Assembly (NCBI GenBank): GCA_016709005.1
Contig: JADJEU010000003.1
Location: 248,001-312,000 of the forward strand
From: Crocinitomicaceae bacterium
Lineage (GTDB): Bacteria > Bacteroidota > Bacteroidia > Flavobacteriales_D > Crocinitomicaceae
DNA length: 64,000 nucleotides
Direction: 5' to 3'
Part shown: positions 19,248 through 28,022 of the stretch, in pieces
Numbering within the stretch: the stretch's first letter is position 1
How the letters are laid out: each line of letters starts with the position of its first letter
Position numbers and translations under genes: made by a program
Notes under the pieces: model-generated
Database searches by the model: none
What the model was told of the DNA's origin: nothing
Seen by the model: only the letters and a program-made list of their open reading frames with translations

Positions 19248-19718
19248 CTAATAACACTTAAAATAATTAAACGGCTCCTGACAATTATTACACGTATAAA
19301 GCGACTGACAAGGCGTAGATCCAAATGCGCTGACCATTTTAGTGTCGGTTGATTTGCAGCGCGGACATGGAATAATTTTGTCTCCGATGGTTGGTGGTGA
19401 AATGCCTTCTTTTAAAAGTTTGGCTTTGGTTTCTTCACTTAACCAATCAGTCGTCCAAACAGGAAAATTTTGTGAGATGATTTCTACTTTATGGAAACCG
19501 TGCTCTGCTAATTTTTCAAGAATTAAATCATTGAATAATTTTTTAGCAGGACAGCCGGTATAAGTTGGAGTGACAGTAACGGTGATTTTTTCAGGCTCGA
19601 TGCTCTCTTCAATTTTTCGGATCACACCCAGCTCAACCAGATTAATTACCGGAATTTCTGGATCAGGAATTTCACTGAGAATTTCCCACAAATGGCCGAA
19701 TTCTTTTTGAATTACCAT
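19248..19718 (-). CDS. paaD: Phenylacetyl-CoA epoxidase, PaaD subunit
   Basis: A 156-residue MIP18/DUF59-type protein. The N-terminal domain has IPDPEIPVINLVELGV and the TYTGCPA motif; the C-terminus has a cysteine cluster (CPRC, then CQSLYTCNNC) that may bind zinc or an Fe-S cluster. PaaD is thought to help assemble or mature metal centres of the PaaABC(E) oxygenase that epoxidises phenylacetyl-CoA. It overlaps paaC by seven bases, so translation is probably coupled. paaE, the reductase, is not downstream; the next gene is convergent. Confidence 0.9.
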   Translation of the reverse strand: MVIQKEFGHLWEILSEIPDPEIPVINLVELGVIRKIEESIEPEKITVTVTPTYTGCPAKKLFNDLILEKLAEHGFHKVEIISQNFPVWTTDWLSEETKAKLLKEGISPPTIGDKIIPCPRCKSTDTKMVSAFGSTPCQSLYTCNNCQEPFNYFKCY

Positions 19719-20462
19719 TTTGCATCCGGGTACGCACGCGGCAAATACTGCATGATACTCAACAGATGCCCCATGTGTTCACTGTGGAAACCGTCGCGGT
19801 AATCACGCATTGACAAAGGTGGAAAAGGATTGCGTTTTAAATTGGATTCCAATAAAACTTCATCTACTTCTTTAAACCAGATCGATTTTAATTTTTCGCA
19901 ATCTGCCAAATAGGTTTTATCCAATTCATCAAAAGCAAAAAGTTCATCCACATATTTCATCAAATGATCCAATGCTTTTTGCAAACGTGTATTACTTTCT
20001 TCTGTACCTAATCCCAAACGGTTCATCCAATCTTTTGAGTGGACATAACTGTATTTAATTTCTTTCAAAACTTTTTGAGAGATACCAGCAAGATCAGCAT
20101 TTTTTGAACTGCTCAATTGAGTGAAAACTTCACGTGCATACACATCGTGCAAAAACTGACGGGCTATAACCCAGGCAAAATCTTCATTAGGTTGCTCAAC
20201 CAATTTGATGTTATAATACTCGCGTTCATTGCGGCGGAATACATAATCATCCGGTGTAAATTTATCACCTTCTAGTTTTGCAACAATTTTATAAAGTTCA
20301 TCTGCACGACCAAATAAATCGAGTGAAATATTTGAAAGCGCAATGTCTTCTTCCAGGGTTGGTCCGTTGCTGCACATTTCAGCCAGTCGCTGACCTAAAA
20401 TCACAGAAGTATCTGCAAGGCGGACAAAAACGTGCTTCTTTATTTTCAATGGTAATCTTCAT
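19712..20462 (-). CDS. paaC: Phenylacetyl-CoA epoxidase, PaaC subunit, start frameshifted
   Basis: PaaC is the structural ferritin-like partner of catalytic PaaA. The family signature is clear: RLADTSVILGQRLAEMC near the N-terminus and MRDYRDGFHSEHMGHLL near the C-terminus. The natural start is probably ATG at 20462 (MKITIENKEA); as written this runs out of frame within a T-run, and the main frame only opens at a TTG at 20449. A one-base error at about 20428 would join the two. Spacing to paaB is 18 bases, and paaD overlaps the 3' end. Confidence 0.87.
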
Positions 20463-20480
20463 CTTGAATCAAATCAAATT

Positions 20481-20765
20481 TTACATGTGACCAACGCTGT
20501 CCGGAATATTATAGAATGTCGGATGACGATAAATTTTATCATCTGCCGGATCAAAAAAAGCATCAGCTTCATCCAAAGGAACAGCAACAATGTTACTTGC
20601 TTCAACTACCCAAAGCTCTCTGCCTTCGCCGCGGCGCGTGTATAAATCCCTTGCATTTTGCAAAGCCATTTTTTTGTCATACCCATGCACACTGCCTGCA
20701 TGTTTAAAAGGAAGACCTGCTTTTTTTTGAATGAATACTTCCCAAACTTTATCTCCTGATTCCAT
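20481..20765 (-). CDS. paaB: Phenylacetyl-CoA epoxidase, PaaB subunit
   Basis: A 94-residue PaaB family protein with WEVFIQKKAGLPFKHAGSV near the start, the conserved ARDLYTRRGEG and a terminal DKIYRHPTFYNIP. PaaB bridges the PaaAC heterodimers of the epoxidase; it has no catalytic residues. Length and sequence are normal for the family. It lies between paaA (44 bases upstream) and paaC (18 bases downstream) on the minus strand. Confidence 0.92.
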   Translation of the reverse strand: MESGDKVWEVFIQKKAGLPFKHAGSVHGYDKKMALQNARDLYTRRGEGRELWVVEASNIVAVPLDEADAFFDPADDKIYRHPTFYNIPDSVGHM

Positions 20766-20809
20766 AAAATGTTTAATCTTTTACTTATCTAACTTTTTGT
20801 CTATTAATG

Positions 20810-21739
20810 TTATGCTACTTGTGTTTCTGTTTTAAGCGCGTAAGCAGCGGCTGCTTCACGTACCCATTTATTATCGTTGTGTACTTTTTTATGATGATCC
20901 AAACGCTCTTGATTACATGGACCGTTTCCATTTACTACATTCCAGAATTCATCCCAGTTAAACGGGCTGTGATCATAATGGCCAGTAGCTTCATTCCATT
21001 TCATATTTGGATCTGGTGATTTCAAGCCTAAATATTCAATTTGTTTAACGGTATGATCAATGAATTTTTGTCTCAAGTGATCGTTGGATTCAATTTTGAT
21101 TTTCCATTTCATCGCTTGACTTGAATGCGCTGAATCTTTGTCATGTGGTCCAAACATCATCAAGGCTGGAAACCAAAAACGGTTCAAAGCATCTTGCGCC
21201 ATTTCTTTTTGCTCTGGCGTTCCAAAAGCCATTTGCATCATAATTTCATAACCCTGACGCTGATGAAAACTTTCTTCTTTGCAGATTCTTACCATTCCTC
21301 TTGAATAAGGACCGTAAGACGTACGTTGCAGTGAAACCTGATTGGTAATGGCCGCGCCATCTACTAACCAACCCACAGCACCCATATCTGCCCAGGTTAA
21401 TGTTGGGTAATTGAAGATGCTTGAGTATTTTGCTTTTCCTTCATGCAATTGCTGAACCATTTCCTGTCTTGAGATTCCGAGCGTTTCAGCGACAGAATAT
21501 AAGTAAAGACCGTGTCCGGCTTCGTCTTGAATTTTAGCTAATAAAACTTGTTTGGAACGCAGTGAAGGCGCTCTTAAAAGCCAGTTTCCTTCAGGCTGCA
21601 TACCAATTACCTCTGAATGGGCGTGCTGTGAAACCTGACGAATCAAATGCTCACGATATTTCTCGGGCATCCAGTCGCGCGGCTCAATCTTTAACTCCTT
21701 TTCAATTAGCTCGTTAAAAGCTGCTTCAAATTTATCCAT
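20810..21739 (-). CDS. paaA: Phenylacetyl-CoA epoxidase, PaaA catalytic subunit
   Basis: PaaA is the di-iron oxygenase subunit that converts phenylacetyl-CoA to its ring-1,2-epoxide, the committed step of aerobic phenylacetate catabolism. The di-iron ligands lie in KIQDEAGHGLYLY and in CKEESFHQRQGYE, both intact. The 309-residue length is normal. It is the first gene of the paaABCD cluster on the minus strand and has a TATATTTG -7 element at 21762-21769. Other paa genes (paaK, paaG, paaZ, paaE) are not in the window. Confidence 0.93.
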   Translation of the reverse strand: MDKFEAAFNELIEKELKIEPRDWMPEKYREHLIRQVSQHAHSEVIGMQPEGNWLLRAPSLRSKQVLLAKIQDEAGHGLYLYSVAETLGISRQEMVQQLHEGKAKYSSIFNYPTLTWADMGAVGWLVDGAAITNQVSLQRTSYGPYSRGMVRICKEESFHQRQGYEIMMQMAFGTPEQKEMAQDALNRFWFPALMMFGPHDKDSAHSSQAMKWKIKIESNDHLRQKFIDHTVKQIEYLGLKSPDPNMKWNEATGHYDHSPFNWDEFWNVVNGNGPCNQERLDHHKKVHNDNKWVREAAAAYALKTETQVA

Positions 21740-21761
21740 GGTTAATGTGTGATTTCAGTTT

Positions 21762-21769
21762 CAAATATA
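21762..21769 (-). promoter_or_regulatory. Possible -7 element of paaA
   Basis: TATATTTG on the minus strand is an exact TAnnTTTG match about 22 bases upstream of the paaA ATG. Two TTG-containing sites lie upstream, but neither has ideal spacing. Confidence 0.4.
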
Positions 21770-21880
21770 ACGCTTTTCTATCAAAAATTGTTGACGTCAA
21801 TCATACAGAAACTGACGGTTGTCATTTGTGTTTTTCATTGATTTCAGACCTTTACCAGCTTGTTTGGTGAATAAAAAGAG

Positions 21881-23125
21881 ATGAAAAAAATTGAATTAAT
21901 GGCTCCGGCCGGGAATTGGGAATCGCTGTCGGCGGCTTTAAATGCAGGGGCAGATTCAGTTTATTTTGGGGTTGAACAACTCAATATGCGGGCACGGGCA
22001 TCCATGAATTTTACCCTGGATGATCTACCTGAAATTGCCAGAGTTTGTGGTGAAAAAGATGTGAAAACCTATCTCACGCTCAACACCATTATTTATGACC
22101 ACGACCTTTCAGTCATAAAAGAGTTGGTAGATGCCTGCAAAAGTGCGGGAATAACAGCGGTGATTGCAAGTGACCAGGCTGTTATTAATTATGCTTTTTC
22201 GCAAGGGGTAGAGGTACATATTTCAACACAGGTTAATATCACCAACATTGAAACCGTAAAATTCTATGCGCATTTTGCGGATGTAATGGTTTTGTCACGC
22301 GAATTGAGTTTGAATCAGGTTAAAAAAATCACAGATCAGATCATAAAAGAAAATATTTGCGGACCCAAAGGCAGATTAATTGAGATTGAAATTTTTGGAC
22401 ACGGCGCTTTATGTGTTGCCATTTCTGGTAAATGTTATATGAGTTTGCATACACACAACGCTTCTGCCAATCGCGGAGCGTGTTTGCAGAATTGCAGAAA
22501 AACATATACCGTGATTGATAAAGAAACGGGTATTGAACTGGAGATTGACAATGAGTATATCATGTCTCCTAAAGATTTATGTACCATTGATTTTTTAGAT
22601 CAGGTTTTGGATTCAGGTATTTCAGTTTTGAAGATTGAAGGCCGCGGCCGTGCTCCTGAATATGTGAAGACCGTTACTGAAAATTATCGTCAGGCCATTG
22701 ACGCATTTGAAAAAGGTGAATATACTGTTGCTTTTGGTGAATCGCTCAAAGAAAATTTGCGCACCGTTTACAACCGTGATTTTTGGTCAGGTTATTATTT
22801 GGGTCAAAAATTGGGCGAGTTTAATAATACAAATGGATCAAAAGCCACGCAGAAAAAAATCTTCATTGCAAACGCCGTTCACTATTTTCCAAAAGCAAAT
22901 ATTGCACAGTTTAAAGTGGAAGCGCAAAGTATTTCTGTGGGAGATAAGATTTTAATTACAGGTCCAACAACCGGTGTAATGGAACATGAAATTACGTCAT
23001 TGATGGTGAATGATGTTGCTGCGGATAAAGCCGTGAAGGGAGATGATATTACGATTCCGGTTCCTGACAGAATTCGCAAATCAGATAAGCTTTATAAAAT
23101 TGTAAAAACAGAATTTGCCTCATGA
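21881..23125 (+). CDS. Peptidase U32 family protein, probable tRNA uridine hydroxylase TrhP type
   Basis: A 414-residue U32 family protein. The N-terminal barrel starts LMAPAGNWESLSAALNAG; the family signature EIEIFGHGALCVAISGKCYM is followed by further cysteines in GACLQNCRKTYTV, and by YIMSPKDLC and LKIEGR. These cysteines are the Fe-S/redox residues of U32 proteins. Members include TrhP (5-hydroxyuridine at tRNA position 34, prephenate-dependent), RlhA (23S rRNA ho5C2501) and UbiU/V. I favour TrhP because trhO, the oxygen-dependent enzyme for the same modification, lies 0.4 kb away, but RlhA cannot be excluded. The stop overlaps the ferredoxin ATG (ATGA). Confidence 0.8.
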   Translation: MKKIELMAPAGNWESLSAALNAGADSVYFGVEQLNMRARASMNFTLDDLPEIARVCGEKDVKTYLTLNTIIYDHDLSVIKELVDACKSAGITAVIASDQAVINYAFSQGVEVHISTQVNITNIETVKFYAHFADVMVLSRELSLNQVKKITDQIIKENICGPKGRLIEIEIFGHGALCVAISGKCYMSLHTHNASANRGACLQNCRKTYTVIDKETGIELEIDNEYIMSPKDLCTIDFLDQVLDSGISVLKIEGRGRAPEYVKTVTENYRQAIDAFEKGEYTVAFGESLKENLRTVYNRDFWSGYYLGQKLGEFNNTNGSKATQKKIFIANAVHYFPKANIAQFKVEAQSISVGDKILITGPTTGVMEHEITSLMVNDVAADKAVKGDDITIPVPDRIRKSDKLYKIVKTEFAS

Positions 23126-23349
23126 TTGCTGTCACTTTACAAAGACAAAAATGTATTGGCTGTAATTATTGTGTGGAGTTGTGCCCAGAATTATTTCGAA
23201 TGTCTAAGAAAGATGGCAAAACTGTTCTCTTAAAAAGTGTAGATAAAAAAGGTTTTTTTACAGTGAGGGTAAATGATGTTTTGATTGATTCATCCAATGC
23301 GGCTGCAAGCGCTTGTCCTGTAAAAATTATTCAAGTCAGGGAGAGTTGA
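23122..23349 (+). CDS. Monocluster [4Fe-4S] ferredoxin
   Basis: A 75-residue ferredoxin. CIGCNYC at residues 11-17 supplies three cluster ligands and the distant SACPV near residue 67 the fourth; a further Cys in VELCP at 21 is not needed for a single cluster. It overlaps the U32 gene by four bases, so the two are translated together, and the ferredoxin is the obvious candidate electron donor or Fe-S partner for the U32 enzyme. It is followed by a repeat region and convergent trhO. Confidence 0.88.
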   Translation: MIAVTLQRQKCIGCNYCVELCPELFRMSKKDGKTVLLKSVDKKGFFTVRVNDVLIDSSNAAASACPVKIIQVRES

Positions 23350-23365
23350 GGACTCTGCCTTCGAA

Positions 23366-23523
23366 CACTTCGGCTCCGCTCAGTGACCGAAGGCATCGGC
23401 AAGAGTTTTTATTTGCGAAGAAATGGGGTATGTTGGTTGATTGCGAGTGCTTTTATTTCTGTGATGTTCGCTCAACTCGAGTCTTGAACTATTGCCGGTG
23501 GCTGAGCGGAGCCGAAGCCACCA
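23366..23523. repeat. Inverted pair of the CTTCGGCTCCGCTCAG repeat
   Basis: CACTTCGGCTCCGCTCAGTG at 23366-23385 is inverted relative to CCGGTGGCTGAGCGGAGC with CGAAGCCACC at 23495-23522. About 110 bases lie between. The pair sits between convergent ferredoxin and trhO genes and resembles the pair at 15427-15573. Confidence 0.7.
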
Positions 23524-23525
23524 CA

Positions 23526-24556
23526 TCAGCTTTTGAATTTCAATTTCTCCGATCTCCCTTTCTTAAAAATCTTATTACTTACCGTGTGTTCTTGTCTCCA
23601 CTTTTTTTGATCATCTTCAGACATGTGAATGACTTCAATACATTCTTGTGAGCAACAGCTTTCCATTTTTTTGTTGCACTCAGGACATTGAATAAAAGTA
23701 AGTGACATCCTTGATTGGCGCAGTTTACATGATCATCTGCCGGCGTGCCACATTGGTGACATTTTGAAACAACGTGTTCACTCACGCGTTCTGCTTTGCG
23801 TTCATCAAAAACAAAATTCTTTCCTAAAAATTTATTCTGAAGATTTTCTTCTTTGATCTGACGCACATATTCAATGATTCCGCCTTCTAATTGATAGACG
23901 CGTTTGAAGCCTTTGTGTTTATAATACGCACTTGCTTTTTCACAACGAATTCCACCGGTGCAATACATCACAATATTTTTGTCTTCTTCGTGTCCTTTGA
24001 TTTGTTCTGCAATAATATCAAGTGAATCTCTAAAGGTGTCAACGTCTGGAGTAATTGCATTTTCAAAATGACCAATCTCACTTTCATAATGATTGCGCAT
24101 GTCAATCAGAATTGTGTTAGGATCTCCAATGATCTGATTAAAATCTTTTGCTTTTAAATGAACTCCAATATCAGTCACATCAAAAGTTTCATCATTCAAA
24201 CCATCAGCCACAATTTTATCACGCACTTTTACTTTCAGTTTCAGAAAAGATTTGTTGTCATGTTCAATGGCAATATTCAATCTGATTCCATCTAAAAAGG
24301 AAATACTATAAAGTTGTTCTTTGAATTTTTCAAAGTTTGGAGCGGGCACAGAAATCTGTGCATTGATGCCTTCTTTAGCAACATACGTTCGGCCAAGGAC
24401 ATCTAATTTTTCCCATTCAACAAAGAGAAAATTTCTGAAAATTTCAGGGTTTGGAATTTGGTGGTACTGATAGAAAGAGACGGTGAGTCTGTTCACACCG
24501 GCCTGATCAATAAGGTCTGCTCTTTCTTTCGCACTTAGTTTATTATACAGTTGCAT
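23526..24556 (-). CDS. trhO: tRNA uridine(34) hydroxylase, rhodanese-type, 3' frameshift
   Basis: TrhO (YceA family) makes 5-hydroxyuridine at the tRNA wobble position using molecular oxygen. The protein has the N-terminal YceA domain (YVAKEGINAQIS) and a rhodanese domain with active-site Cys in MYCTGGIRCEKAS. The C-terminal cysteine-rich region begins CHQCGTPADDHVNC. As written, the frame shifts at about 23692-23698, where a T-run in the coding strand has lost one base; the correct frame continues FIQCPECNKKMESCCSQEC and ends at 23526, giving about 343 residues. It faces the U32/ferredoxin pair. Confidence 0.88.
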
Positions 24557-24598
24557 GCTATAAATAATTTAAGAGAAAAGATGGCGCAAAGATAAGCA

Positions 24599-24637
24599 AA
24601 AAAAAACTCCGTTACCTGCAGACAGGCAACGGAGCTC
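24599..24637 (-). terminator. Intrinsic terminator after the secreted-protein pair
   Basis: Reading the minus strand, CTCCGTTGCCTG pairs with CAGGTAACGGAG (one mismatch) and is followed by a run of eight T. It lies about 20 bases past the stop of the 24654-28004 gene. Confidence 0.85.
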
Positions 24638-24653
24638 AGTGAGTTTGTTTAGT

Positions 24654-27600
24654 TTATTTCGAGTGAACGATCTGAACGGTTCCTTGTCCTTCAACAATCT
24701 CACCATCTTCTGCAACAATTCGGTATGTATAGAAATACACGCCATCATTGCATTGGCTTCCACTCATATCTGTTCCGTCCCATGACGCTGTGATGTCATT
24801 CATCTCATGAACTTTTACACCCCAGCGGTTCACAATAAGACAATAGAATTCATCTACTCCTTTTGCATACTCAATGAATGAGAACTCATCATTATTTCCG
24901 TCGCCATCAGGAGTAAAGATATTGACTGGTGTAAATGCAAGTGCGTTGTAAATGATCAAAGGTTTACAAAGTGTATCGGTACATCCGTTTTTGTTGATCG
25001 CAACCAGACATACCTGATATTCGCCACCGTCCAGATAAGTTGAGTCAAAAGTTTCAAAAACATCCACACTTAAAATCCAAGCGGACGTCGGTGAATTAAG
25101 ATTCCAGAAGAACGTTGTATCTGCATTCGGATCATTTGGATTTGCAAAATAAAGTGACTGATTAACAAAATGAACATCTACAGGTGCAACACCATAATAA
25201 TCGGAGGTAAATTGCGGCGATGTCATTTCAAAATCTGCCAATGGATTTAGAGAATCCAGTTCGACAATTTCGGTAATCACACAGCCGTTATCATCTGTTG
25301 CTTCAATTTGATAAGTTGCAGGATTTAAACCTCCCCATGTAGTATTGGTAACCTGAACACCTGTTTCTAGATTTGTCCATATGTATGAATAATCTGGAGT
25401 ACCTCCGGCTGCTGCTGCAAATACGACACCGTTACCAGATTGATAACCGAATACTCGACAAAATGCAGGTTCACTTCCTAATTGAACAAAGTAAAGTGAA
25501 TCTGGGAATGTAATTGTGAAATCAAAAACATTGGAACATCCAGATTGATCATTCAACGTTAATGTATAATCACCTGCGCCCATGTTTGTTGCAGAATCTT
25601 GTCCAAGTCCAATCTGACCAGTTGGAGTTGGATTCCAGAAATAGCTGATTGCATTGTATGATCCTGTGTAATTGAAAACCGTGTCAACGAAAGCAATTCC
25701 AGTATTTGAACCGTAACAAAGCGGCTGCGTTAAAACCAAATCGATTCCGAGTTCATCCGGCTGATCAATAAATACTGAATCAATACCATCGCATCCTAAA
25801 CCATCATCTACGATTAAATAGTACCAGCCAGAAACTAAGTTGTTTGCGGCATTTGAGTTTCCGATATTCATTTGGGTGCTGTCAATGTCATCATCTAAAA
25901 TCAAGTAAGTATAACTGCCCGGTAATGATGTATTAATAGTGATTGATCCATCTGAAAACTGATAGCAAGTTGGGTCATTTGCATTCACCAAAATTGTAGG
26001 GCTTGTGGTAATTTCTACAGGCATGGTATGACTGTCTGTACATCCGAAATTTGAAGTTACTGTTAGTTGAATTACATAATTTCCGATTACAGGATATTGG
26101 TAGTTTGGATTCCCCAAAGTAGAAACGGAGCCATTTCCAAAACTCCAGGAATTATTGGTTATTGTTCCGCTGCTGATAGTTGAATTATTATCCATTGTAA
26201 GTGGATTTGAAATACAACCGCTATTCAAGCCATTTGCAGAAGATTGCCCTGCAATCAAATATTCAAAATCAGCATTTGGTATAGGGTGAATTGTAATTGT
26301 TATCGTTGAAATGTCATCCGGGCAAGCACCAACGCCATCTATTACATACTGGAATGTGAATGTTCCCACTTCCCCTGTTGTGTTGAATGCTCCTGTGCCT
26401 GGTGTAAATTGGCCTGAAGGAATTGCGGTAGTTTCACTCCAAACTCCACCCGTTGTTCCAACTGATAAAAAATTATCTAAATCTAGCGTTGCATTGTTGG
26501 CGCATTGCGCATAGGTTGAATCGGCACCTGCAGCTCCGCTTCCAAAATTGATAATAACCTGTTCAAATGCGTAACAACCTCCAACCGGATCTCCGATCAT
26601 CACATAAACAACATCGCCGGGATTGATTGTGTTTGTTGGCCATTGACCTGCAACTTGATCTGCACTATCTGGGATGACGCTAAAAAACTCTGTGATTGTT
26701 CCAGGTGTATTATTGAGGTCATTCACAACAAGAGTTGTCAAATCAAATGCTCCACATTGTGGTCCCGGATCAACGATTTCGATTTCTGGTCCCGCCGTTA
26801 AATCCACTACAATTTGTTTGACGATATCTCCACTTATGCACGTTCCTGTTGGTGTTCCTGTTGCCGTATAAGTTGTTGTGGTGTTTGGAGATGCTTCTGT
26901 GGTTGTACCCGTTGTTACACTCAAATCGGTTGTTGGTGTCCATGCCCACGTATAGTCGGCTGAGTTTGGTCCTTCCACAGAGATGGTGGTTGGAATTCCT
27001 GCGCAGGTAAAAACGGTATCGATTACTGGCTCACAATAGGATACCGGTAATCCTGATCCACCAACAAAATCGAAATAATATAAACTAGCAATAGCGGCAT
27101 CAATCTGATTTTGATCCAGGATCACAGAGAACTGAAATGTTTCGCTTGCACCTGCAGGTAAGGTTGTTATTTTATATGCCAGCGAAATTGCCTCATCGGC
27201 AAAAGTCGAAAAACCACTTGATCCAACTAGTGGGAAAGTGCCATTCCAAATATCAGATCCATCTCTGTTTGCAAATCCACCGTAACTCACTCTAAAGTTC
27301 GGGCCAATCGCAGCAAGTCCGATGTAAGAATCCCAAGGTGTACTTTGTGTAGCAGAGACTAATGCCTTTTCACATCCGGCCGCAGGCTGCGCAACAATTG
27401 AGTTTGTGGTCGAATAATCACCGTTTAGAAATTGATTATTATCAGGATCGACATTTCGATAAAAATAAACATCATTCAATGTTGCACCTGTATTATTTGT
27501 AATGGTCACTTCAGTCGTGTAATAGAGTTCTGTTACGTTTAGAGAGTAAACCAGCTTCAGCCCAACGTTGTTGACTGAACCCTCCCATTGGACACTGATG

Positions 27601-28004
27601 CAGGAACCGTTCTGCTCATAATTACTTAATGACCCGGGAATTTCATTTTGAAGAATACCAAATGATGGAGTAGCACCATTATTACTGTAGTTAACGCCAT
27701 TGATTTCAATTCCAAATCCATTTTCTGGAGTTCCTGGTGTAAAAAAATCACCATCATATTGCAGCCAACCATCTTGCTGTGGATTAGCAACGAAACCAAA
27801 AAATACCGGAGCGAATGTTCCTGAACTTCTGGCGTGAGAGCCTCCTAGCGTAAAGGTGCCTTCATGTCCGTTGTTATTGATACCTACTTCAACATGATCA
27901 CCAATGAGGTAACCACCGTTTGGAACAAGTTGGCCAAAGAGGTTTGATGTTTGCGTCAGCAAGCCAAGCGCAGAAAATGTACATATAAGTTTGAGGGATT
28001 TCAT
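24654..28004 (-). CDS. Giant secreted protein with PKD domain and CHU_C (T9SS type B) C-terminus
   Basis: A 1116-residue surface protein. A signal peptide (MKSLKLICTFSALGLL, ending FGQ) is followed by a domain with repeated Asn/Thr-rich strands, a PKD-like domain with GNGSVS and VTSNFGCTD near residues 600-690, SprB-like repeat segments, and the gliding-motility-associated C-terminal domain from about residue 1025 (NIFTPDGDGNNDEFSF, then NRWGVKV and WDGTDMSG). That last domain is the T9SS type B sorting signal, so the protein is exported and attached to the cell surface. It follows a paralogue by 18 bases; the two share a similar C-terminal third. An adhesin role is inferred. Confidence 0.88.
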   Translation of the reverse strand: MKSLKLICTFSALGLLTQTSNLFGQLVPNGGYLIGDHVEVGINNNGHEGTFTLGGSHARSSGTFAPVFFGFVANPQQDGWLQYDGDFFTPGTPENGFGIEINGVNYSNNGATPSFGILQNEIPGSLSNYEQNGSCISVQWEGSVNNVGLKLVYSLNVTELYYTTEVTITNNTGATLNDVYFYRNVDPDNNQFLNGDYSTTNSIVAQPAAGCEKALVSATQSTPWDSYIGLAAIGPNFRVSYGGFANRDGSDIWNGTFPLVGSSGFSTFADEAISLAYKITTLPAGASETFQFSVILDQNQIDAAIASLYYFDFVGGSGLPVSYCEPVIDTVFTCAGIPTTISVEGPNSADYTWAWTPTTDLSVTTGTTTEASPNTTTTYTATGTPTGTCISGDIVKQIVVDLTAGPEIEIVDPGPQCGAFDLTTLVVNDLNNTPGTITEFFSVIPDSADQVAGQWPTNTINPGDVVYVMIGDPVGGCYAFEQVIINFGSGAAGADSTYAQCANNATLDLDNFLSVGTTGGVWSETTAIPSGQFTPGTGAFNTTGEVGTFTFQYVIDGVGACPDDISTITITIHPIPNADFEYLIAGQSSANGLNSGCISNPLTMDNNSTISSGTITNNSWSFGNGSVSTLGNPNYQYPVIGNYVIQLTVTSNFGCTDSHTMPVEITTSPTILVNANDPTCYQFSDGSITINTSLPGSYTYLILDDDIDSTQMNIGNSNAANNLVSGWYYLIVDDGLGCDGIDSVFIDQPDELGIDLVLTQPLCYGSNTGIAFVDTVFNYTGSYNAISYFWNPTPTGQIGLGQDSATNMGAGDYTLTLNDQSGCSNVFDFTITFPDSLYFVQLGSEPAFCRVFGYQSGNGVVFAAAAGGTPDYSYIWTNLETGVQVTNTTWGGLNPATYQIEATDDNGCVITEIVELDSLNPLADFEMTSPQFTSDYYGVAPVDVHFVNQSLYFANPNDPNADTTFFWNLNSPTSAWILSVDVFETFDSTYLDGGEYQVCLVAINKNGCTDTLCKPLIIYNALAFTPVNIFTPDGDGNNDEFSFIEYAKGVDEFYCLIVNRWGVKVHEMNDITASWDGTDMSGSQCNDGVYFYTYRIVAEDGEIVEGQGTVQIVHSK

Positions 28005-28022
28005 CAGGTTAAGTGCTAATTG

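Noticed and set aside
23526..23708. Apparent separate small cysteine-rich protein beside trhO
   Set aside because: It is the C-terminal part of trhO in another frame; correcting a one-base T-run error joins it to the rhodanese domain, as in other TrhO proteins.
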